A stretch of DNA of 64,000 nucleotides from Pyrinomonadaceae bacterium (GTDB lineage: Bacteria > Acidobacteriota > Blastocatellia > Pyrinomonadales > Pyrinomonadaceae): assembly GCA_019694395.1 (NCBI GenBank), contig JAIBCC010000014.1:91116-155115 (forward strand), read 5' to 3'. Below the pieces are notes generated by a model. That model saw only the letters and a list, made by a program, of their open reading frames with translations, was not told where the DNA came from and searched no databases. Shown here piece after piece: positions 35,829 through 45,773 of this stretch. The first letter of the stretch is position 1, and each line of letters starts with the position of its first letter. The translations under genes were made by a program, and so were the position numbers.

Positions 35829-36827
35829 ATGGGCGGAAAATGTGCAGTAATGCTTGATGACGGCAGTTGTAAGGTCGAGTTCAAAAAAGAAACTTCTTCC
35901 GGCGGAATTATTTCCAGTGGAAATCGTCCGACCGATGTCGAAATCAAAGGAAGTGTCGGATTAAACGGACAAAACAATTTTCAGGATGTTTATAAAATTC
36001 AATATGCTTTGAATAAAGTCCCGCCGATTGACGGAGGTCCGCCGTCACCGATCAAAATTGACGGAAAATGTAGTCAGGAAACCTTTAAGACCATTCAAAA
36101 TTTTGAGCAAAAACAATTCGGTTTAAGCGGAATTACGAGTCGTATTGAACCGGGCAAATCTACACATCTCAAACTAAAAGAGGTTTCGGGAAGATATAAT
36201 GTTTTTCCGGCATTACCTTTGGATTTGGTTAATGATGCGTGGCTTTTTGCCGGAATGATGCAACATATTCCTTTTACCAAAACCTGTATCAATGCCGCAA
36301 TGACAAAAATTTCATCGGCGCAGATCGGAGGAATGTTCAGCGAAGAAGCGATCAACTTATTAAACCGTCATTTTGCTCTTGATAAACATCCGGCGAAACA
36401 ATCGGCAATGCAGCAGATCTATGAAATTTACGGATTTATGCTCAATGTGTTGAATCGTCCCGATAATTTTTTCACGCTGGATACGGATAACAGCGGCGAA
36501 ACTATCAGCACGGTGGCATTTGCCCGACTCGGCGGATTTTTCAGCAAGGAAACCGACGGAAGAATCGTCTTTCGGCGCGGAACTGCGCTCGCAACCGGAA
36601 TTCAGGATTTTGCCGCCTTTATTATCATTCACGAATTGCGTCATTTTGTAGAACGGCAATCCGAAGACGGACATTTCGGCAAAGGCTGGGTAACTGATTC
36701 GGGAATGCAGCGATTAACGCCTTGGGAACGGATTTTTAACTGCGACACTTACGCCGGATTTGCATTGGAAGCAAAACACGGAGTTATGGAACGTCCGGGT
36801 TGGGTTAGAACTACTAAATTCAGGTAA
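35829..36827 (+). CDS. Peptidoglycan-binding-like domain fused to a HExxH zincin domain
   Basis: The 332-residue protein has no signal peptide. Residues 42-120 resemble a peptidoglycan-binding domain (QNNFQDVYKIQYALNKV, IDGKCSQETFKTIQNFEQKQF). The C-terminal part contains a zincin motif His268-Glu269-Leu-Arg-His272 and a third-ligand-like stretch, NCDTYAGFALEA (Asp306, Tyr308), in the style of M35/lysine-specific metallo-endopeptidases. The combination is typical of secreted or injected effectors in contractile systems, but no such genes are nearby. It could also be an autolysin-type enzyme exported by another route. The start at 35829 has AAAGGGG 9-15 bases upstream. Confidence 0.7.
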   Translation: MGGKCAVMLDDGSCKVEFKKETSSGGIISSGNRPTDVEIKGSVGLNGQNNFQDVYKIQYALNKVPPIDGGPPSPIKIDGKCSQETFKTIQNFEQKQFGLSGITSRIEPGKSTHLKLKEVSGRYNVFPALPLDLVNDAWLFAGMMQHIPFTKTCINAAMTKISSAQIGGMFSEEAINLLNRHFALDKHPAKQSAMQQIYEIYGFMLNVLNRPDNFFTLDTDNSGETISTVAFARLGGFFSKETDGRIVFRRGTALATGIQDFAAFIIIHELRHFVERQSEDGHFGKGWVTDSGMQRLTPWERIFNCDTYAGFALEAKHGVMERPGWVRTTKFR

Positions 36828-36835
36828 AATAATTT

Positions 36836-36899
36836 AAGTAAAAAGTAAAAGGGAAAAGGGAAAAGTTAAGTAAAAAGTAAAAAGTAAAAAGGCAAAAGT
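36836..36899. repeat. Tandem run of 7-base units (AAAAAGT type)
   Basis: Units AAAAAGT, AAAAGGG and variants follow for about 60 bases, including AAGTAAAAAGTAAAAAGTAA at 36869-36888. Only one arm is present. The run fills most of the gap between two convergent genes. Confidence 0.7.
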
Positions 36900-36923
36900 A
36901 GATAAATAATATTTTTGTCTTTT

Positions 36924-39377
36924 TTATTGGCTGACTGCATCGGCTTTTTCGTTTGGTTGATGTGAACGGTCAATTGCTTCGTCTTCGATTTCGCCGCCTT
37001 TGCTGACGGGAATATCGGCGGGATTGGCGTATTTGATGCCGCGTTCTTCACTGTCTAATAATTCAGTCGGAATAATAATTTTAGGTAAGGATGGCGGCGG
37101 TGTGTAACCCGGATAATCAATGCGGGAATGATAAATTGCGACCAGAGATTTGATCATTGATTCACGAATCAAGGTTAATTCGCGCAAGGTCAAATCGCAT
37201 TCGTCCAGCTGGTCATCACTCAATATTGCATCAATGATTTTGGTAACGATAAAACGGATATTTTCAGGCGTTGGCTCCTGAAGAGATCGTGCACCTGCCT
37301 CGCAGCTATCGGCGATCATCATAATCGCCGCTTCTTTGAACTGCGGCTTCGGTCCCGGATAACGAAAATCCTGTTCTTCGATCTCAACCCCTTCGCGTGC
37401 TTCGGACTGAGCCTTTCGTAAAAAATAATGCAGAGTTCGGGTGCCGTGATGCTGCGGAATAAAATCAATGATCCGTTGCGGCAAACCGATTTCTTTACCC
37501 AATTTAATGCCGTAAGTAACGTGGCTGATGATGATTTTAGCCGACTGCACAGGCTTTAATTTATCATGTGGATTTTTCCCGTGTTGATTTTCGACAAAAT
37601 GCTCCGGTGCAGCAAGTTTCCCGATGTCGTGATAAAGTGCTCCGATACGGGCTAAAAGTCCATTCGCATCAACCGCGCGGCAAGCCTCTTCGGAAAGTTG
37701 TCCAACAGCGTGTGAATGCTGATTCGTTCCGGGCGCACGCAAAGCAAGCTGTCCCAAAATCGGCAGATCTGCGTTGGAAAGCTCAAGTAGTTTAACATCC
37801 GTTAAAATTCCGAATAATGATTCACAAATCGGCAAAAAAACGGCGGTGACTGCCGAAGTAATCAATCCGCCGACCAAACCGCATCCCATTGACAATAAAA
37901 TTGTATTCAAAATAAACGGTTGTTGAGTATAAGCAATCAACGCCAATGCTACTGAAACATTGGCTAAACCAACGAAAAGTCCCGCTGTTGTTACCGATTG
38001 TCGAGTGCGGTAACGTCCGATTCCGTAAACTGCAACCGCCGAGGAAATAAGACTGTAAAGCACAAATTCCAAGCCTTTTGGCGAAATAAATCCGGTCAAT
38101 AATGAAACAAAAATTCCGGCAAAAAGGGCAACCCGGCGGTCAACTAAGAGCGTAATGAGCAAACTGGTAAAAGCAAAAGGAATCGCAAAGCTCCACAATG
38201 TTGCATCAACAAACGGAGCGCGGATATTTTGGGCAGCGGTGAATTCGGCTAAACGAAAACAGGCGATCAAAAGAAATATTTGAATGACGACCACAAAACC
38301 AAACAGAGCAAAAGTTCTTTCAGGGGTTAGTGAAAGTCTTCCGGTTGCTCCGCGATGTTCGATGAATTTCCAGGCGATCCAATAGAGCGAAGTTATCAAA
38401 AACAAAAGCCCGATGAAACGGTTGATTTGCCGTGATGAGTCGGTATAACTTTTGATAGCAGAAATATTGGCTAAAATTGCCGGTGTGATTGTATCCCCTT
38501 CCCGGGCAACAATTTGACCTCGTTTTAAGGTGATTGTGACGGGCAAAACGCTTTTTTCGGCGGCTTGACGTGCGCTTTCAGTGGCTGCACTGTCAAAAAT
38601 GACGCTTGGTTGGACAAGTTGTTCCAGAGCTTTGTAAAATGCGTCGGATTCTTTCGGCGAAAGACTCTTTATTTCTTCTAATCGGACTTTTAATTTGGCG
38701 CGGGCGTTTGAAAGGGAGGTCATTGTGCTTTCGGGAAGTGATGCAACTGATTGCTGATTAGGTTTCAGACGGTCAATCAAAGTAATTTCGTTCTGAAAAT
38801 ATTGGCGGTCGGAATCGTTATAAATTGAACCTTCGGCGGCTTCGCGCAAAGCACGTTCAATTGCTTCGACTTCCATATCGCTGAATTTCCGCGCCGAAAG
38901 GATTTTTCCTACTTCGGCACCGCCGCCGCCTGTCCAATGAGTTTCGGTCTTTTCGTCTTCCTTAACATTAGCTTTAATGTTTGAATTGGTATTGGCTCCG
39001 TGCCGGACAAGTTTTTCCCACGAAATGCGGAAATTTTGCACTGATTGCTCCGCTTTATTTGATTCAAAGGTAAAAATCGGACGAATCGCATCGCGTGCGG
39101 ATTGCGTTAAAATCTGTGTTTCTTCGCTGTTAACCGCAATAATATCAGCCGGAGAGATGATGGTTTGCCGGAGAATATCGCCTTCTTTATATTGATTGTT
39201 GAGCGGCTGCCAAAACGGGTTGTAAATCAGAATCGTTGTCAGTAAGGTTAAAAATGCAAAGCCAATCCAGAACCGTTGCTTGAGGGAGAATTTCTGAGAC
39301 AACTTGGTCAACAGGTTGTCAAACCTTTTGCGGGTTTTGGCAAAAGGCGGTGCTAAATTGGGTAATCTTTTACTCAT
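36924..39377 (-). CDS. 7TM-HD family phosphohydrolase (PgpH/YqfF-like)
   Basis: The 817-residue protein has TM1 at residues 33-52, an extracytoplasmic 7TMR-HDED domain at about 55-320, and a group of membrane spans at about 325-520. The cytosolic HD domain is at about 545-720: NQHSHAVGQLSEEACRA, then the metal-binding HD in IGALYHDIGKLAAPEHF, with further His in SHVTYGIKLG and FIPQHHGTRTL. In Firmicutes this family hydrolyses cyclic di-AMP; that is the best guess here. The C-terminal tail (760-817) is hydrophilic and unconserved. The gene is monocistronic in appearance, with a repeat tract after its stop. Confidence 0.9.
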   Translation of the reverse strand: MSKRLPNLAPPFAKTRKRFDNLLTKLSQKFSLKQRFWIGFAFLTLLTTILIYNPFWQPLNNQYKEGDILRQTIISPADIIAVNSEETQILTQSARDAIRPIFTFESNKAEQSVQNFRISWEKLVRHGANTNSNIKANVKEDEKTETHWTGGGGAEVGKILSARKFSDMEVEAIERALREAAEGSIYNDSDRQYFQNEITLIDRLKPNQQSVASLPESTMTSLSNARAKLKVRLEEIKSLSPKESDAFYKALEQLVQPSVIFDSAATESARQAAEKSVLPVTITLKRGQIVAREGDTITPAILANISAIKSYTDSSRQINRFIGLLFLITSLYWIAWKFIEHRGATGRLSLTPERTFALFGFVVVIQIFLLIACFRLAEFTAAQNIRAPFVDATLWSFAIPFAFTSLLITLLVDRRVALFAGIFVSLLTGFISPKGLEFVLYSLISSAVAVYGIGRYRTRQSVTTAGLFVGLANVSVALALIAYTQQPFILNTILLSMGCGLVGGLITSAVTAVFLPICESLFGILTDVKLLELSNADLPILGQLALRAPGTNQHSHAVGQLSEEACRAVDANGLLARIGALYHDIGKLAAPEHFVENQHGKNPHDKLKPVQSAKIIISHVTYGIKLGKEIGLPQRIIDFIPQHHGTRTLHYFLRKAQSEAREGVEIEEQDFRYPGPKPQFKEAAIMMIADSCEAGARSLQEPTPENIRFIVTKIIDAILSDDQLDECDLTLRELTLIRESMIKSLVAIYHSRIDYPGYTPPPSLPKIIIPTELLDSEERGIKYANPADIPVSKGGEIEDEAIDRSHQPNEKADAVSQ

Positions 39378-39469
39378 CCAAGTAGCTTAATCCTAACAAA
39401 TTACTGACAGCCATTCTAGTAAAATTTGAATGAGTATGGATTTTAAGAGAAATTTTAGCGGAACTTCAA

Positions 39470-40441
39470 TTAGATTTTCCAGATTTTGATGAATTCAGTT
39501 AAATTTGGCAGTAAATCCGTCATCGCATGAATGACCATTAAAACCAGCAAGTTTCGCGTTCTGATCCAGACAATCCCGAACATAATCGAAATTAGCGAAA
39601 TAACTGCAACTGTGTAAGTTATCGCTTCCCAAGCGTGCGGCGCAGTTCCCAAACCGTCAACATTCCCGGCTTGTCTGAAAATCATTCCCGGCGCGTGAGA
39701 GACGGCAAAAATTAGTCCGACAATAACGATTCCGGCAACTTCGGATTTGAAAAAAGCCGCAAAACGCGATTGTAAAAAGACACGATAGAAAAATTCTTCG
39801 ACTAGCCCTACTTCAAAAAATAAAACGATAAAACAAAGCGGAAGAGCAATTAAAAGTTGCTGTGTTGAAAATTCGCCGTTCCGAATCGGTTTTGCCCCGT
39901 TGCCGATAAAATATTGCAGCAACAGCATAAAAACGCTGACCGCAATCACAACGGGCAAATGGCTTTTGAAAAATTCGGTCAAGACTTCTCTGCAAAAACC
40001 AAAATCTTTTGCCGAATAATTGAATAGGTTTTTGAAAAGAAAATACGGGATGATTACAAAAGCGAGCAGTTTTTTAATGATTTTGAAAACAAAAACAAAT
40101 TGCTCCGATGCCAACCAACTTTTTGGCAAAAGAGAATCAATCAGCGAAACTCCGAAGATGAGATAGAAAAAAACAAAACCAACATAGCCAATCACATAAA
40201 TCATTTCTTTAGCCGTTGGATTGATGGAAAACTCAAGCGGTTTTGCCCATTTTGTCGCCAACCAAGCTACACCCGAAAAGAAAAAGCCGATAATTACCAA
40301 CGCGAAAACCGCTTCCACGGCTGAATATTTATCGCTCTGAAAAAGAATGGCTAAACTGGCAAAATAAATCAAAATTCCGCCAATCAGCCATTTATTTTTG
40401 AAAAAAATTGTTTTGCTTGTTGATAAATTTTCGCTGGTCAT
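39470..40441 (-). CDS. CPBP-family intramembrane metalloprotease
   Basis: The 323-residue protein has about eight hydrophobic segments. Family motif 1 is EEFFYRVFLQSRF (Glu-Glu, three residues, Arg) and motif 2 is FAVSHAPGM with its His; both fall in the C-terminal half as expected. The family (CAAX protease and bacteriocin-processing relatives) cleaves within or near the membrane. The C-terminal segment LLVLMVIHAMTDLLPN carries the third His-containing motif. Substrate unknown. It is divergent from nothing; the GH63-like gene follows upstream on the same strand 150 bases away with a short repeat between. Confidence 0.85.
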   Translation of the reverse strand: MTSENLSTSKTIFFKNKWLIGGILIYFASLAILFQSDKYSAVEAVFALVIIGFFFSGVAWLATKWAKPLEFSINPTAKEMIYVIGYVGFVFFYLIFGVSLIDSLLPKSWLASEQFVFVFKIIKKLLAFVIIPYFLFKNLFNYSAKDFGFCREVLTEFFKSHLPVVIAVSVFMLLLQYFIGNGAKPIRNGEFSTQQLLIALPLCFIVLFFEVGLVEEFFYRVFLQSRFAAFFKSEVAGIVIVGLIFAVSHAPGMIFRQAGNVDGLGTAPHAWEAITYTVAVISLISIMFGIVWIRTRNLLVLMVIHAMTDLLPNLTEFIKIWKI

Positions 40442-40530
40442 TACTATTAATTCCTTTTCAAATAAGTTTTCGGCTCTCAGATTAAAGGAATCACAAAGTT
40501 ATGTCGCCACCCGTTTGGGTAAGTATTTTT

Positions 40531-40584
40531 GGAAGTTTGGGAAGTTTGAACATCCTTCCTAAACCTCCACAACTTCCTAAACTT
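40531..40584. repeat. Imperfect inverted repeat (GGAAGTTTG type)
   Basis: GGAAGTTTG occurs twice at 40531-40548, and the complementary units CTTCCTAAAC and similar lie at 40556-40584. The unit is nine bases here, not seven. Confidence 0.55.
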
Positions 40585-40590
40585 TGATGA

Positions 40591-43194
40591 CTACTCACCG
40601 CTTTGCTGTAATAATTTTGCCACTAATCCCGTCCAGCCTGTCTGATGGTTTGCGCCAACTCCTGCGCCCGTGTCACCGTGAAAATATTCGTAAAATAAAA
40701 CGTAATCACGCCAGTTTTCATCGGTCTGGAATTTATCAATTTCGCCGTAAACAGGGCGTTTGCCGTCGCCATCCCGCAAAAAGATACGCGATAATCGGCG
40801 TGAAAGTTCCTGTGAAACTTCCCATAAATTCATCAAGTTTCCTGAGCCTGTCGGACATTCGATTTTGAAATCATTTCCGTAAAAATGGTCAAATTTTTGC
40901 AGAGATTCGATAAGCAAATAATTGACCGGCATCCAAATCGGTCCGCGCCAGTTTGAATTTCCGCCGAACAATCCAGTCGAAGATTCGGCAGGCTCATAAT
41001 CAACCCGATGCTCATTGCCGTTGACGTGCAAAATGTATGGATTGTCTTGGTGATAACGCGAAAGTGCGCGAATCCCGTAATCCGATAAAAATTCGTTTTC
41101 GTCCAGCATTACTTTCAAAACCCGTGCTAATCTTTCTTTGAAAGCAATCGAAAGTAATCGCCTTTCCCCATTATTTTCAATATTTGCCGTTAATTTTGGG
41201 CGATTTTCGCAAAACCATTCAAATCTTCGTTTAAAATCGGGCAAAGCATCCAAAGTTTCTTTATCAATCGTTGCAACGGCAAAAAGCGGAATCAGACCGA
41301 CCATTGAACGGACTTTCAAAGGCGTATTTCCTTGCCCGTGAAGATGCAGAACATCGTAATAAAACCCGTCTTCTTCGTTCCAGAGCGAAATGCCTTCGTT
41401 GCCGAGATTGTTCATCGCATCGGCAATGTAAATGAAGTGTTCCCAGAATTTTGTCGCTACATCTTCATAACTGTCATCAGTTACGGCGAGTTCAAGGGCA
41501 ATCGCCAGCAAATTCAAACAATACATCGCCATCCACGAAGTTCCGTCCGACTGCGCCAATTTTCCGCCTGTCGGCAAAGGTTGACTGCGGTCAAAAACGC
41601 CGATGTTGTCGAGTCCCAAAAATCCGCCTTCAAAAACGTTGTTTCCTTCCGCGTCTTTGCGATTGACCCACCAGGTAAAATTGAGCAGTAGTTTTTGGAA
41701 AATCCGCGCCAAAAACTTGGTATCGCCTTTGCCAGTGCGTTTTTTGTCAATTTGATATACGCGCAACGCTGCCCAGGCGTGAACCGGCGGATTGACATCC
41801 CCATACGCCCATTCATACGCGGGAATCTGCCCGTTCGGGTGCATATACCATTCGCGGAGCATCAAAATCAATTGTTCCTTAGCAAATTCTGCATCTACAA
41901 GAGATAGCGGAATACAGTGAAACGCCAAATCCCAAGCCGCATACCAGGGATATTCCCACTTATCGGGCATCGAAATCACCTCAGCATTATTCAAATGCCG
42001 CCATTCATTATTTCGACCTTTTTTGCGTTCTTCAGGAGGTCTGGGTTGTGCGGAATCTCCCTCGAGCCATTTATCAACGTCATAATGATAAAACTGTTTC
42101 GACCAAAGCATTCCGGCAAACGCTTGCCGCATAACATTTTTGGCATCGGCTGAAAGATTGTTAGGAATGATTTCAGCATAAAATTCGTCAGCTTCTTTTT
42201 GTCTCAAGGTAAAGATTTTGTCGAAGTCTTTGAAAATGGTCTTTGGGTTTTGGTCTTTGGTCTTTGGAGTAAACCGCAATTTAATAACTTTTTCTTCGCC
42301 ACCTTTTAATTCCAAAAGATAATTTGCCGCCGCTTTTGTGCCGTGTTTTTCAGGATTGACCGCATTTTTATTGCCGTGAACGATGTAATCATTGATTCCG
42401 TCTTTAACATATTGCGATTCATTTTCAGCCCCAAAAAGCTTTTGTTTATTGGTGTTGTTTTCACAAAAAAGCAATTCGTCCGCATTTTCGCAAAACAATT
42501 TATATTCACCTAAATCAATTGTATTCAACTCTGAAGCGAACAGACTTGAGACTTGAGACTTGAGACTTTGGACTTCCCAACTCCAAGTATTGCGAAACCA
42601 AACAGTAGGCAAAACATTGATTTGGGCGGTTTCATTTGAACGATTAGCGATGGTGATCTTGATTAAAATGTCTTCGCTATCGGCTTTGGCATATTCGACA
42701 AAACAATCGAAATATCGGTTTTCGGCAAAAACTCCTGTATCCAATAATTCAAATTCACCGTTTAATTTTCCGGCGTTTCGATTTGCTTCAAGCAGTTTGG
42801 AATAAGGGAATTCGGCTTGAGGATATTTGTAGAGGTATTTCATAAACGAATGAGTCGGCGTGGAATCTACATAAAAATAATATTCCTTAACGTCTTCGCC
42901 ATGATTACCTTCATTGCCCGTCAAGCCGAAAATTCGCTCTTTCAAAATCGGGTCTTTGCCGTTCCAAAAGGCGACTGAAAAACAAATATTTTGCTGTTCG
43001 TCGCAAATTCCGGCGATTCCGTCTTCGTTCCAGCGATAGGCGCGTGAACGGGCGTGATCGTGCGGAAAAAAATCCCAGGCTGAACCGTGCTTGGAATAAT
43101 CCTCGCGGACAGTTCCCCAGGCTCTTTCGGACAAATACGGTCCCCAATGTTTCCAGTTCTTATTTTCGGCTAAGCGTTTTTGTTCTGCGTTCAT
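40591..43194 (-). CDS. GH63-like / MGH1-type glycoside hydrolase
   Basis: The 867-residue protein starts with a GH63-type N-terminal beta-sandwich ([41 protein letters not shown]) and continues with an alpha/alpha-barrel catalytic domain from about 370 ([65 protein letters not shown]). Relatives hydrolyse glucose- or mannose-containing substrates such as mannosylglycerate or glucosylglycerate; the substrate cannot be fixed from the sequence. There is no signal peptide. Two heptad-repeat blocks lie in frame (42239-42268 and 42543-42579) in the non-conserved N-terminal domain. The MFS gene upstream ends 31 bases from its start, so they may form one transcript. Confidence 0.88.
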   Translation of the reverse strand: MNAEQKRLAENKNWKHWGPYLSERAWGTVREDYSKHGSAWDFFPHDHARSRAYRWNEDGIAGICDEQQNICFSVAFWNGKDPILKERIFGLTGNEGNHGEDVKEYYFYVDSTPTHSFMKYLYKYPQAEFPYSKLLEANRNAGKLNGEFELLDTGVFAENRYFDCFVEYAKADSEDILIKITIANRSNETAQINVLPTVWFRNTWSWEVQSLKSQVSSLFASELNTIDLGEYKLFCENADELLFCENNTNKQKLFGAENESQYVKDGINDYIVHGNKNAVNPEKHGTKAAANYLLELKGGEEKVIKLRFTPKTKDQNPKTIFKDFDKIFTLRQKEADEFYAEIIPNNLSADAKNVMRQAFAGMLWSKQFYHYDVDKWLEGDSAQPRPPEERKKGRNNEWRHLNNAEVISMPDKWEYPWYAAWDLAFHCIPLSLVDAEFAKEQLILMLREWYMHPNGQIPAYEWAYGDVNPPVHAWAALRVYQIDKKRTGKGDTKFLARIFQKLLLNFTWWVNRKDAEGNNVFEGGFLGLDNIGVFDRSQPLPTGGKLAQSDGTSWMAMYCLNLLAIALELAVTDDSYEDVATKFWEHFIYIADAMNNLGNEGISLWNEEDGFYYDVLHLHGQGNTPLKVRSMVGLIPLFAVATIDKETLDALPDFKRRFEWFCENRPKLTANIENNGERRLLSIAFKERLARVLKVMLDENEFLSDYGIRALSRYHQDNPYILHVNGNEHRVDYEPAESSTGLFGGNSNWRGPIWMPVNYLLIESLQKFDHFYGNDFKIECPTGSGNLMNLWEVSQELSRRLSRIFLRDGDGKRPVYGEIDKFQTDENWRDYVLFYEYFHGDTGAGVGANHQTGWTGLVAKLLQQSGE
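42239..42268. repeat. Heptad repeat (GGTCTTT type) inside the GH63-like gene
   Basis: GGTCTTT, GGGTTTT, GGTCTTT, GGTCTTT, GG on the plus strand, a clean seven-base period. On the coding strand it encodes about residues 309-318 ([10 protein letters not shown]). The same unit type occurs at 430-484 and 5337-5427. Confidence 0.75.
42543..42579. repeat. Heptad repeat (GACTTGA type) inside the GH63-like gene
   Basis: GACTTGA three times, then GACTTTG and GACTTCC, a clean seven-base period. On the coding strand it encodes about residues 206-217 ([12 protein letters not shown]). Both blocks leave the reading frame intact. Confidence 0.8.
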
Positions 43195-43224
43195 AACATT
43201 TTTGTATTCCGCAGATACATTAGA

Positions 43225-44409
43225 TTATTCCAACACCGTTTGAGGTTTATTTTGAAATTGAAGAAAAATTTGGAGAAATATCAAAACAACTCCGCTTCCC
43301 ATCAGAATAAACATTCCTGAATGTAAGCTGTTGAAATGATTGGATGTCCAACCAATTATTTGAGTTGTAAAAGTTGCACCAAGTGTTCCGCAAATAAAGA
43401 ACGGCATTGCGCGGCGTGAGGCTGACGGACCAAAAGTTTTAGTAAAACGGGATAAATTAGTCGGGAAAATAGACGATGTTCCAAATCCGGCGATTCCGGC
43501 ACCGATGCCGAGCGTCAAAACGTCTGAGGCAAAAAGTAAAACGCCCATTCCAACTAAAATTATCAGCAAACCGGTCAAAAGTAATTGATTTTCGTTGAGA
43601 AAGCGCAGAAATATAGGGGCAATACCGCGTCCGCCCACGAAAAATAACCAGAATAAAAATATCGGCGCGAGCCACCAAACGTATCCTTGACCGTCTAATC
43701 TTTCGGTATAAGTCGGCAGCCACCCACCCATTGCAGTTTCAAATCCGACGTGAATAAAATTAAATCCGGCAATTACCCAGGCAATCGGATTTGTCCAAAT
43801 CGGTGTCGAAAAATCGTCCTCGTTTCCATCCGTGGCAGTCGGTTTTTGCTCAATTCCTTTTGGCGTAAATAAAAGTAAGAACGAAATTAAGAGCAGGGAA
43901 ACGGCAAGTCCGACACTGACCGGAAAATATCCGATGCTTTTGAAAAGATTGTAAAACTGTGAGCATAAAATTGCGCCTAAGCCCCAGACAAAATTTAGGA
44001 TATTGACTGCCGCAGTCGGACGATGCGGATTTAATTCGAGCGTCAACACATTAATCGAAGGCAGAGTCATTCCAACCCCGATTCCATTGCAATAAAAACC
44101 TAATAAACAAATTCCGAAACTGCTGACATTGAGAGTCAAAATTCCAATTCCCATCAAAAAACAGCCGATCAAACTCGATGCCAGAAGTTTGTTTCGTTTG
44201 CCGAACCAGCTAAACAAGAAACCGCCTGTGATCGAACCGGCAAATTGAGCAGGGAAAAAATAGCTTAACTGTAAATCATTGAGCGAAAAACGGCTTGCCA
44301 AAATCGGCAAAAGCTGACCGATTAAAATGGTAGTAATTCCTGAAATAAAAAATCCGATATGAAGCAGAATTTGCAAATTCCGAAGTTTTTTACCGTGTTG
44401 TGATTGCAT
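43225..44409 (-). CDS. Major facilitator superfamily transporter
   Basis: The 394-residue protein has twelve hydrophobic segments and the usual MFS loop pattern after TM2 (FSWFGKRNKLLAS). I start it at the ATG at 44409 (MQSQHGKKLRNLQILL); the longer open frame to 44550 adds 47 residues, including FTFYLLLFTYTH, which is the translation of a heptad-repeat tract (44419-44450), and so is unlikely to be real. Transporters of this kind move small sugars or organic acids by proton or sodium symport. It lies 30 bases before the GH63-like gene on the same strand, so a sugar substrate is plausible. It is divergent from the ATP-grasp gene. Confidence 0.88.
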   Translation of the reverse strand: MQSQHGKKLRNLQILLHIGFFISGITTILIGQLLPILASRFSLNDLQLSYFFPAQFAGSITGGFLFSWFGKRNKLLASSLIGCFLMGIGILTLNVSSFGICLLGFYCNGIGVGMTLPSINVLTLELNPHRPTAAVNILNFVWGLGAILCSQFYNLFKSIGYFPVSVGLAVSLLLISFLLLFTPKGIEQKPTATDGNEDDFSTPIWTNPIAWVIAGFNFIHVGFETAMGGWLPTYTERLDGQGYVWWLAPIFLFWLFFVGGRGIAPIFLRFLNENQLLLTGLLIILVGMGVLLFASDVLTLGIGAGIAGFGTSSIFPTNLSRFTKTFGPSASRRAMPFFICGTLGATFTTQIIGWTSNHFNSLHSGMFILMGSGVVLIFLQIFLQFQNKPQTVLE

Positions 44410-44418
44410 AAAATGTGT

Positions 44419-44450
44419 GTAAGTAAAAAGTAAAAGGTAAAATGTAAAAA
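44419..44450. repeat. Tandem run of 7-base units (AAAAAGT type) upstream of the MFS gene
   Basis: Units such as AAAAAGT, AAAAGGT, AAAATGT follow one another between the ATG of the MFS gene and its divergent neighbour. It is the same type as 36836-36899. Confidence 0.65.
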
Positions 44451-44549
44451 AACGCAAAGGGAGCTGAGCAGATTTCCGATTTAAAGTGACTGCAATTACA
44501 GATTTGCGAATATGATTAGAGATAAAATCAGCCAAGATTGGAGAATTCA

Positions 44550-45773
44550 ATGAGTCAAAAAAACTCTCAGCCGAACACGGTTTTTTGTCTTGCCAGTTAT
44601 TTCAAAGGCAATGACTTTTTGCGCGAATGCAAAGATTTGGGGCATCGTGTTTTCTTATTTTCGCGGGAAAAAATATTGGAAAAGGAATGGGCTTGGGAAA
44701 GTCTGGACGGAATAATTCCGGTGGATAATGATGGTGAAATCAGGTCTTATCTCAACGCGGTTGCCAACGAATCCCGAATGAATAAACCGACTCATATCAT
44801 TGCTTTGGAAGAAGGCGATGTTATCACAGCGGGGCGTTTGCGCGAACATTTTGGTTTGGATGGAATGCAGAGTTCACAGGCGCGGCTTTTTCGCGATAAA
44901 CTTTCGATGCGTTTTAAAGGGGAACAGTGCGGTATCAGACAAGCTGAATTTACGCATCCTTTAAATTATCAGGAAGTCGGCGAGTTTATGGAGCGAGTTC
45001 CGCCACCTTGGGTTCTCAAACCTCGCGCCGATGCTTCGGCAATCGGGATAAAAAAACTGACGGATTCGGAACAGGTTTGGCGGGCGATTGATAAACTTAA
45101 CGAAAATAAAAATTTGAGTGAACAGTCTGATGCTTTTGTTCTGGAACAATTTATTGAGGGCGAAGTTTATCACATTGATTCGTTGATTAATGAAGGTAAA
45201 GTTGCAGTTGCCGGTGCAAACCGTTACGGGGATGCACCGCTTAAAATCGCGGTTCACGGCGGAGTTTCTACTTCTTATACGATTGATTACAATTCGGCGG
45301 AACGTAAAAAACTGCTGAAAGCGAATGAAAAAGTTCTCAAAGCATTTAATTTTCAAAAAGGAGTAACCCACGCCGAGTTTATCAAAAGCCGAAAGGACGG
45401 TGAGTTTTATTTTCTTGAGATTGGCGCCCGAGTTGGCGGCGCATACACCGCCGAAGCCTTTGAAGCCGCCACGGGATTAAATATTTGGCGCGAATGGGCA
45501 AAAATTGAAATGGCTACGGATGAAAATCCTTATTATCCAAAAGCAAAAAGGTTTGATTATGGGGGAATTGCCGTTTCGTTAGCTAAACAGGAATTTCCAG
45601 ATACTTCTGCTTATAATGATTCCGAGATTTTTTACCGGGCGAAAAGGGAACATCACGTCGGATTGGTTTTGCATTCTACAAATTTGAAACGTGTGCAGGA
45701 ACTTTTACAAGACTACACGCGCCGTTTCAGCAAAGATTTTTTGGCAATTGCCCCGCAGCCTGACAGACCATAA
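44550..45773 (+). CDS. ATP-grasp enzyme
   Basis: The 407-residue protein has an ATP-grasp fold. Residues 1-105 are an N-terminal alpha/beta domain (NTVFCLASYFKGNDFLRECKD). The grasp begins at about 110 (SQARLFRDKLSMRFKGEQCG), with the nucleotide Lys in WVLKPRADASAIGIKKL, the hinge FVLEQFIEGEVYHIDS, and the metal ligands in HAEFIKSRKDGEFYFLEIGARVGG. It joins a carboxylate to an amine or thiol with ATP; the substrate is not evident, but relatives make peptide-like or biotin-like bonds. GGAG lies 7-10 bases before the ATG at 44550, so the upstream TTG at 44538 is not used. A repeat-flanked gap follows. Confidence 0.85.
   Translation: MSQKNSQPNTVFCLASYFKGNDFLRECKDLGHRVFLFSREKILEKEWAWESLDGIIPVDNDGEIRSYLNAVANESRMNKPTHIIALEEGDVITAGRLREHFGLDGMQSSQARLFRDKLSMRFKGEQCGIRQAEFTHPLNYQEVGEFMERVPPPWVLKPRADASAIGIKKLTDSEQVWRAIDKLNENKNLSEQSDAFVLEQFIEGEVYHIDSLINEGKVAVAGANRYGDAPLKIAVHGGVSTSYTIDYNSAERKKLLKANEKVLKAFNFQKGVTHAEFIKSRKDGEFYFLEIGARVGGAYTAEAFEAATGLNIWREWAKIEMATDENPYYPKAKRFDYGGIAVSLAKQEFPDTSAYNDSEIFYRAKREHHVGLVLHSTNLKRVQELLQDYTRRFSKDFLAIAPQPDRP

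Noticed and set aside
35829..36827. A type VI secretion or contractile-injection locus
   Set aside because: No sheath, tube, spike or baseplate gene is nearby; only the domain composition recalls such effectors.
43225..44550. A 441-residue MFS protein with the N-terminus MNSPILADF
   Set aside because: The extra 47 residues translate a repeat tract and are not hydrophobic in the right way; the ATG at 44409 gives a normal start.
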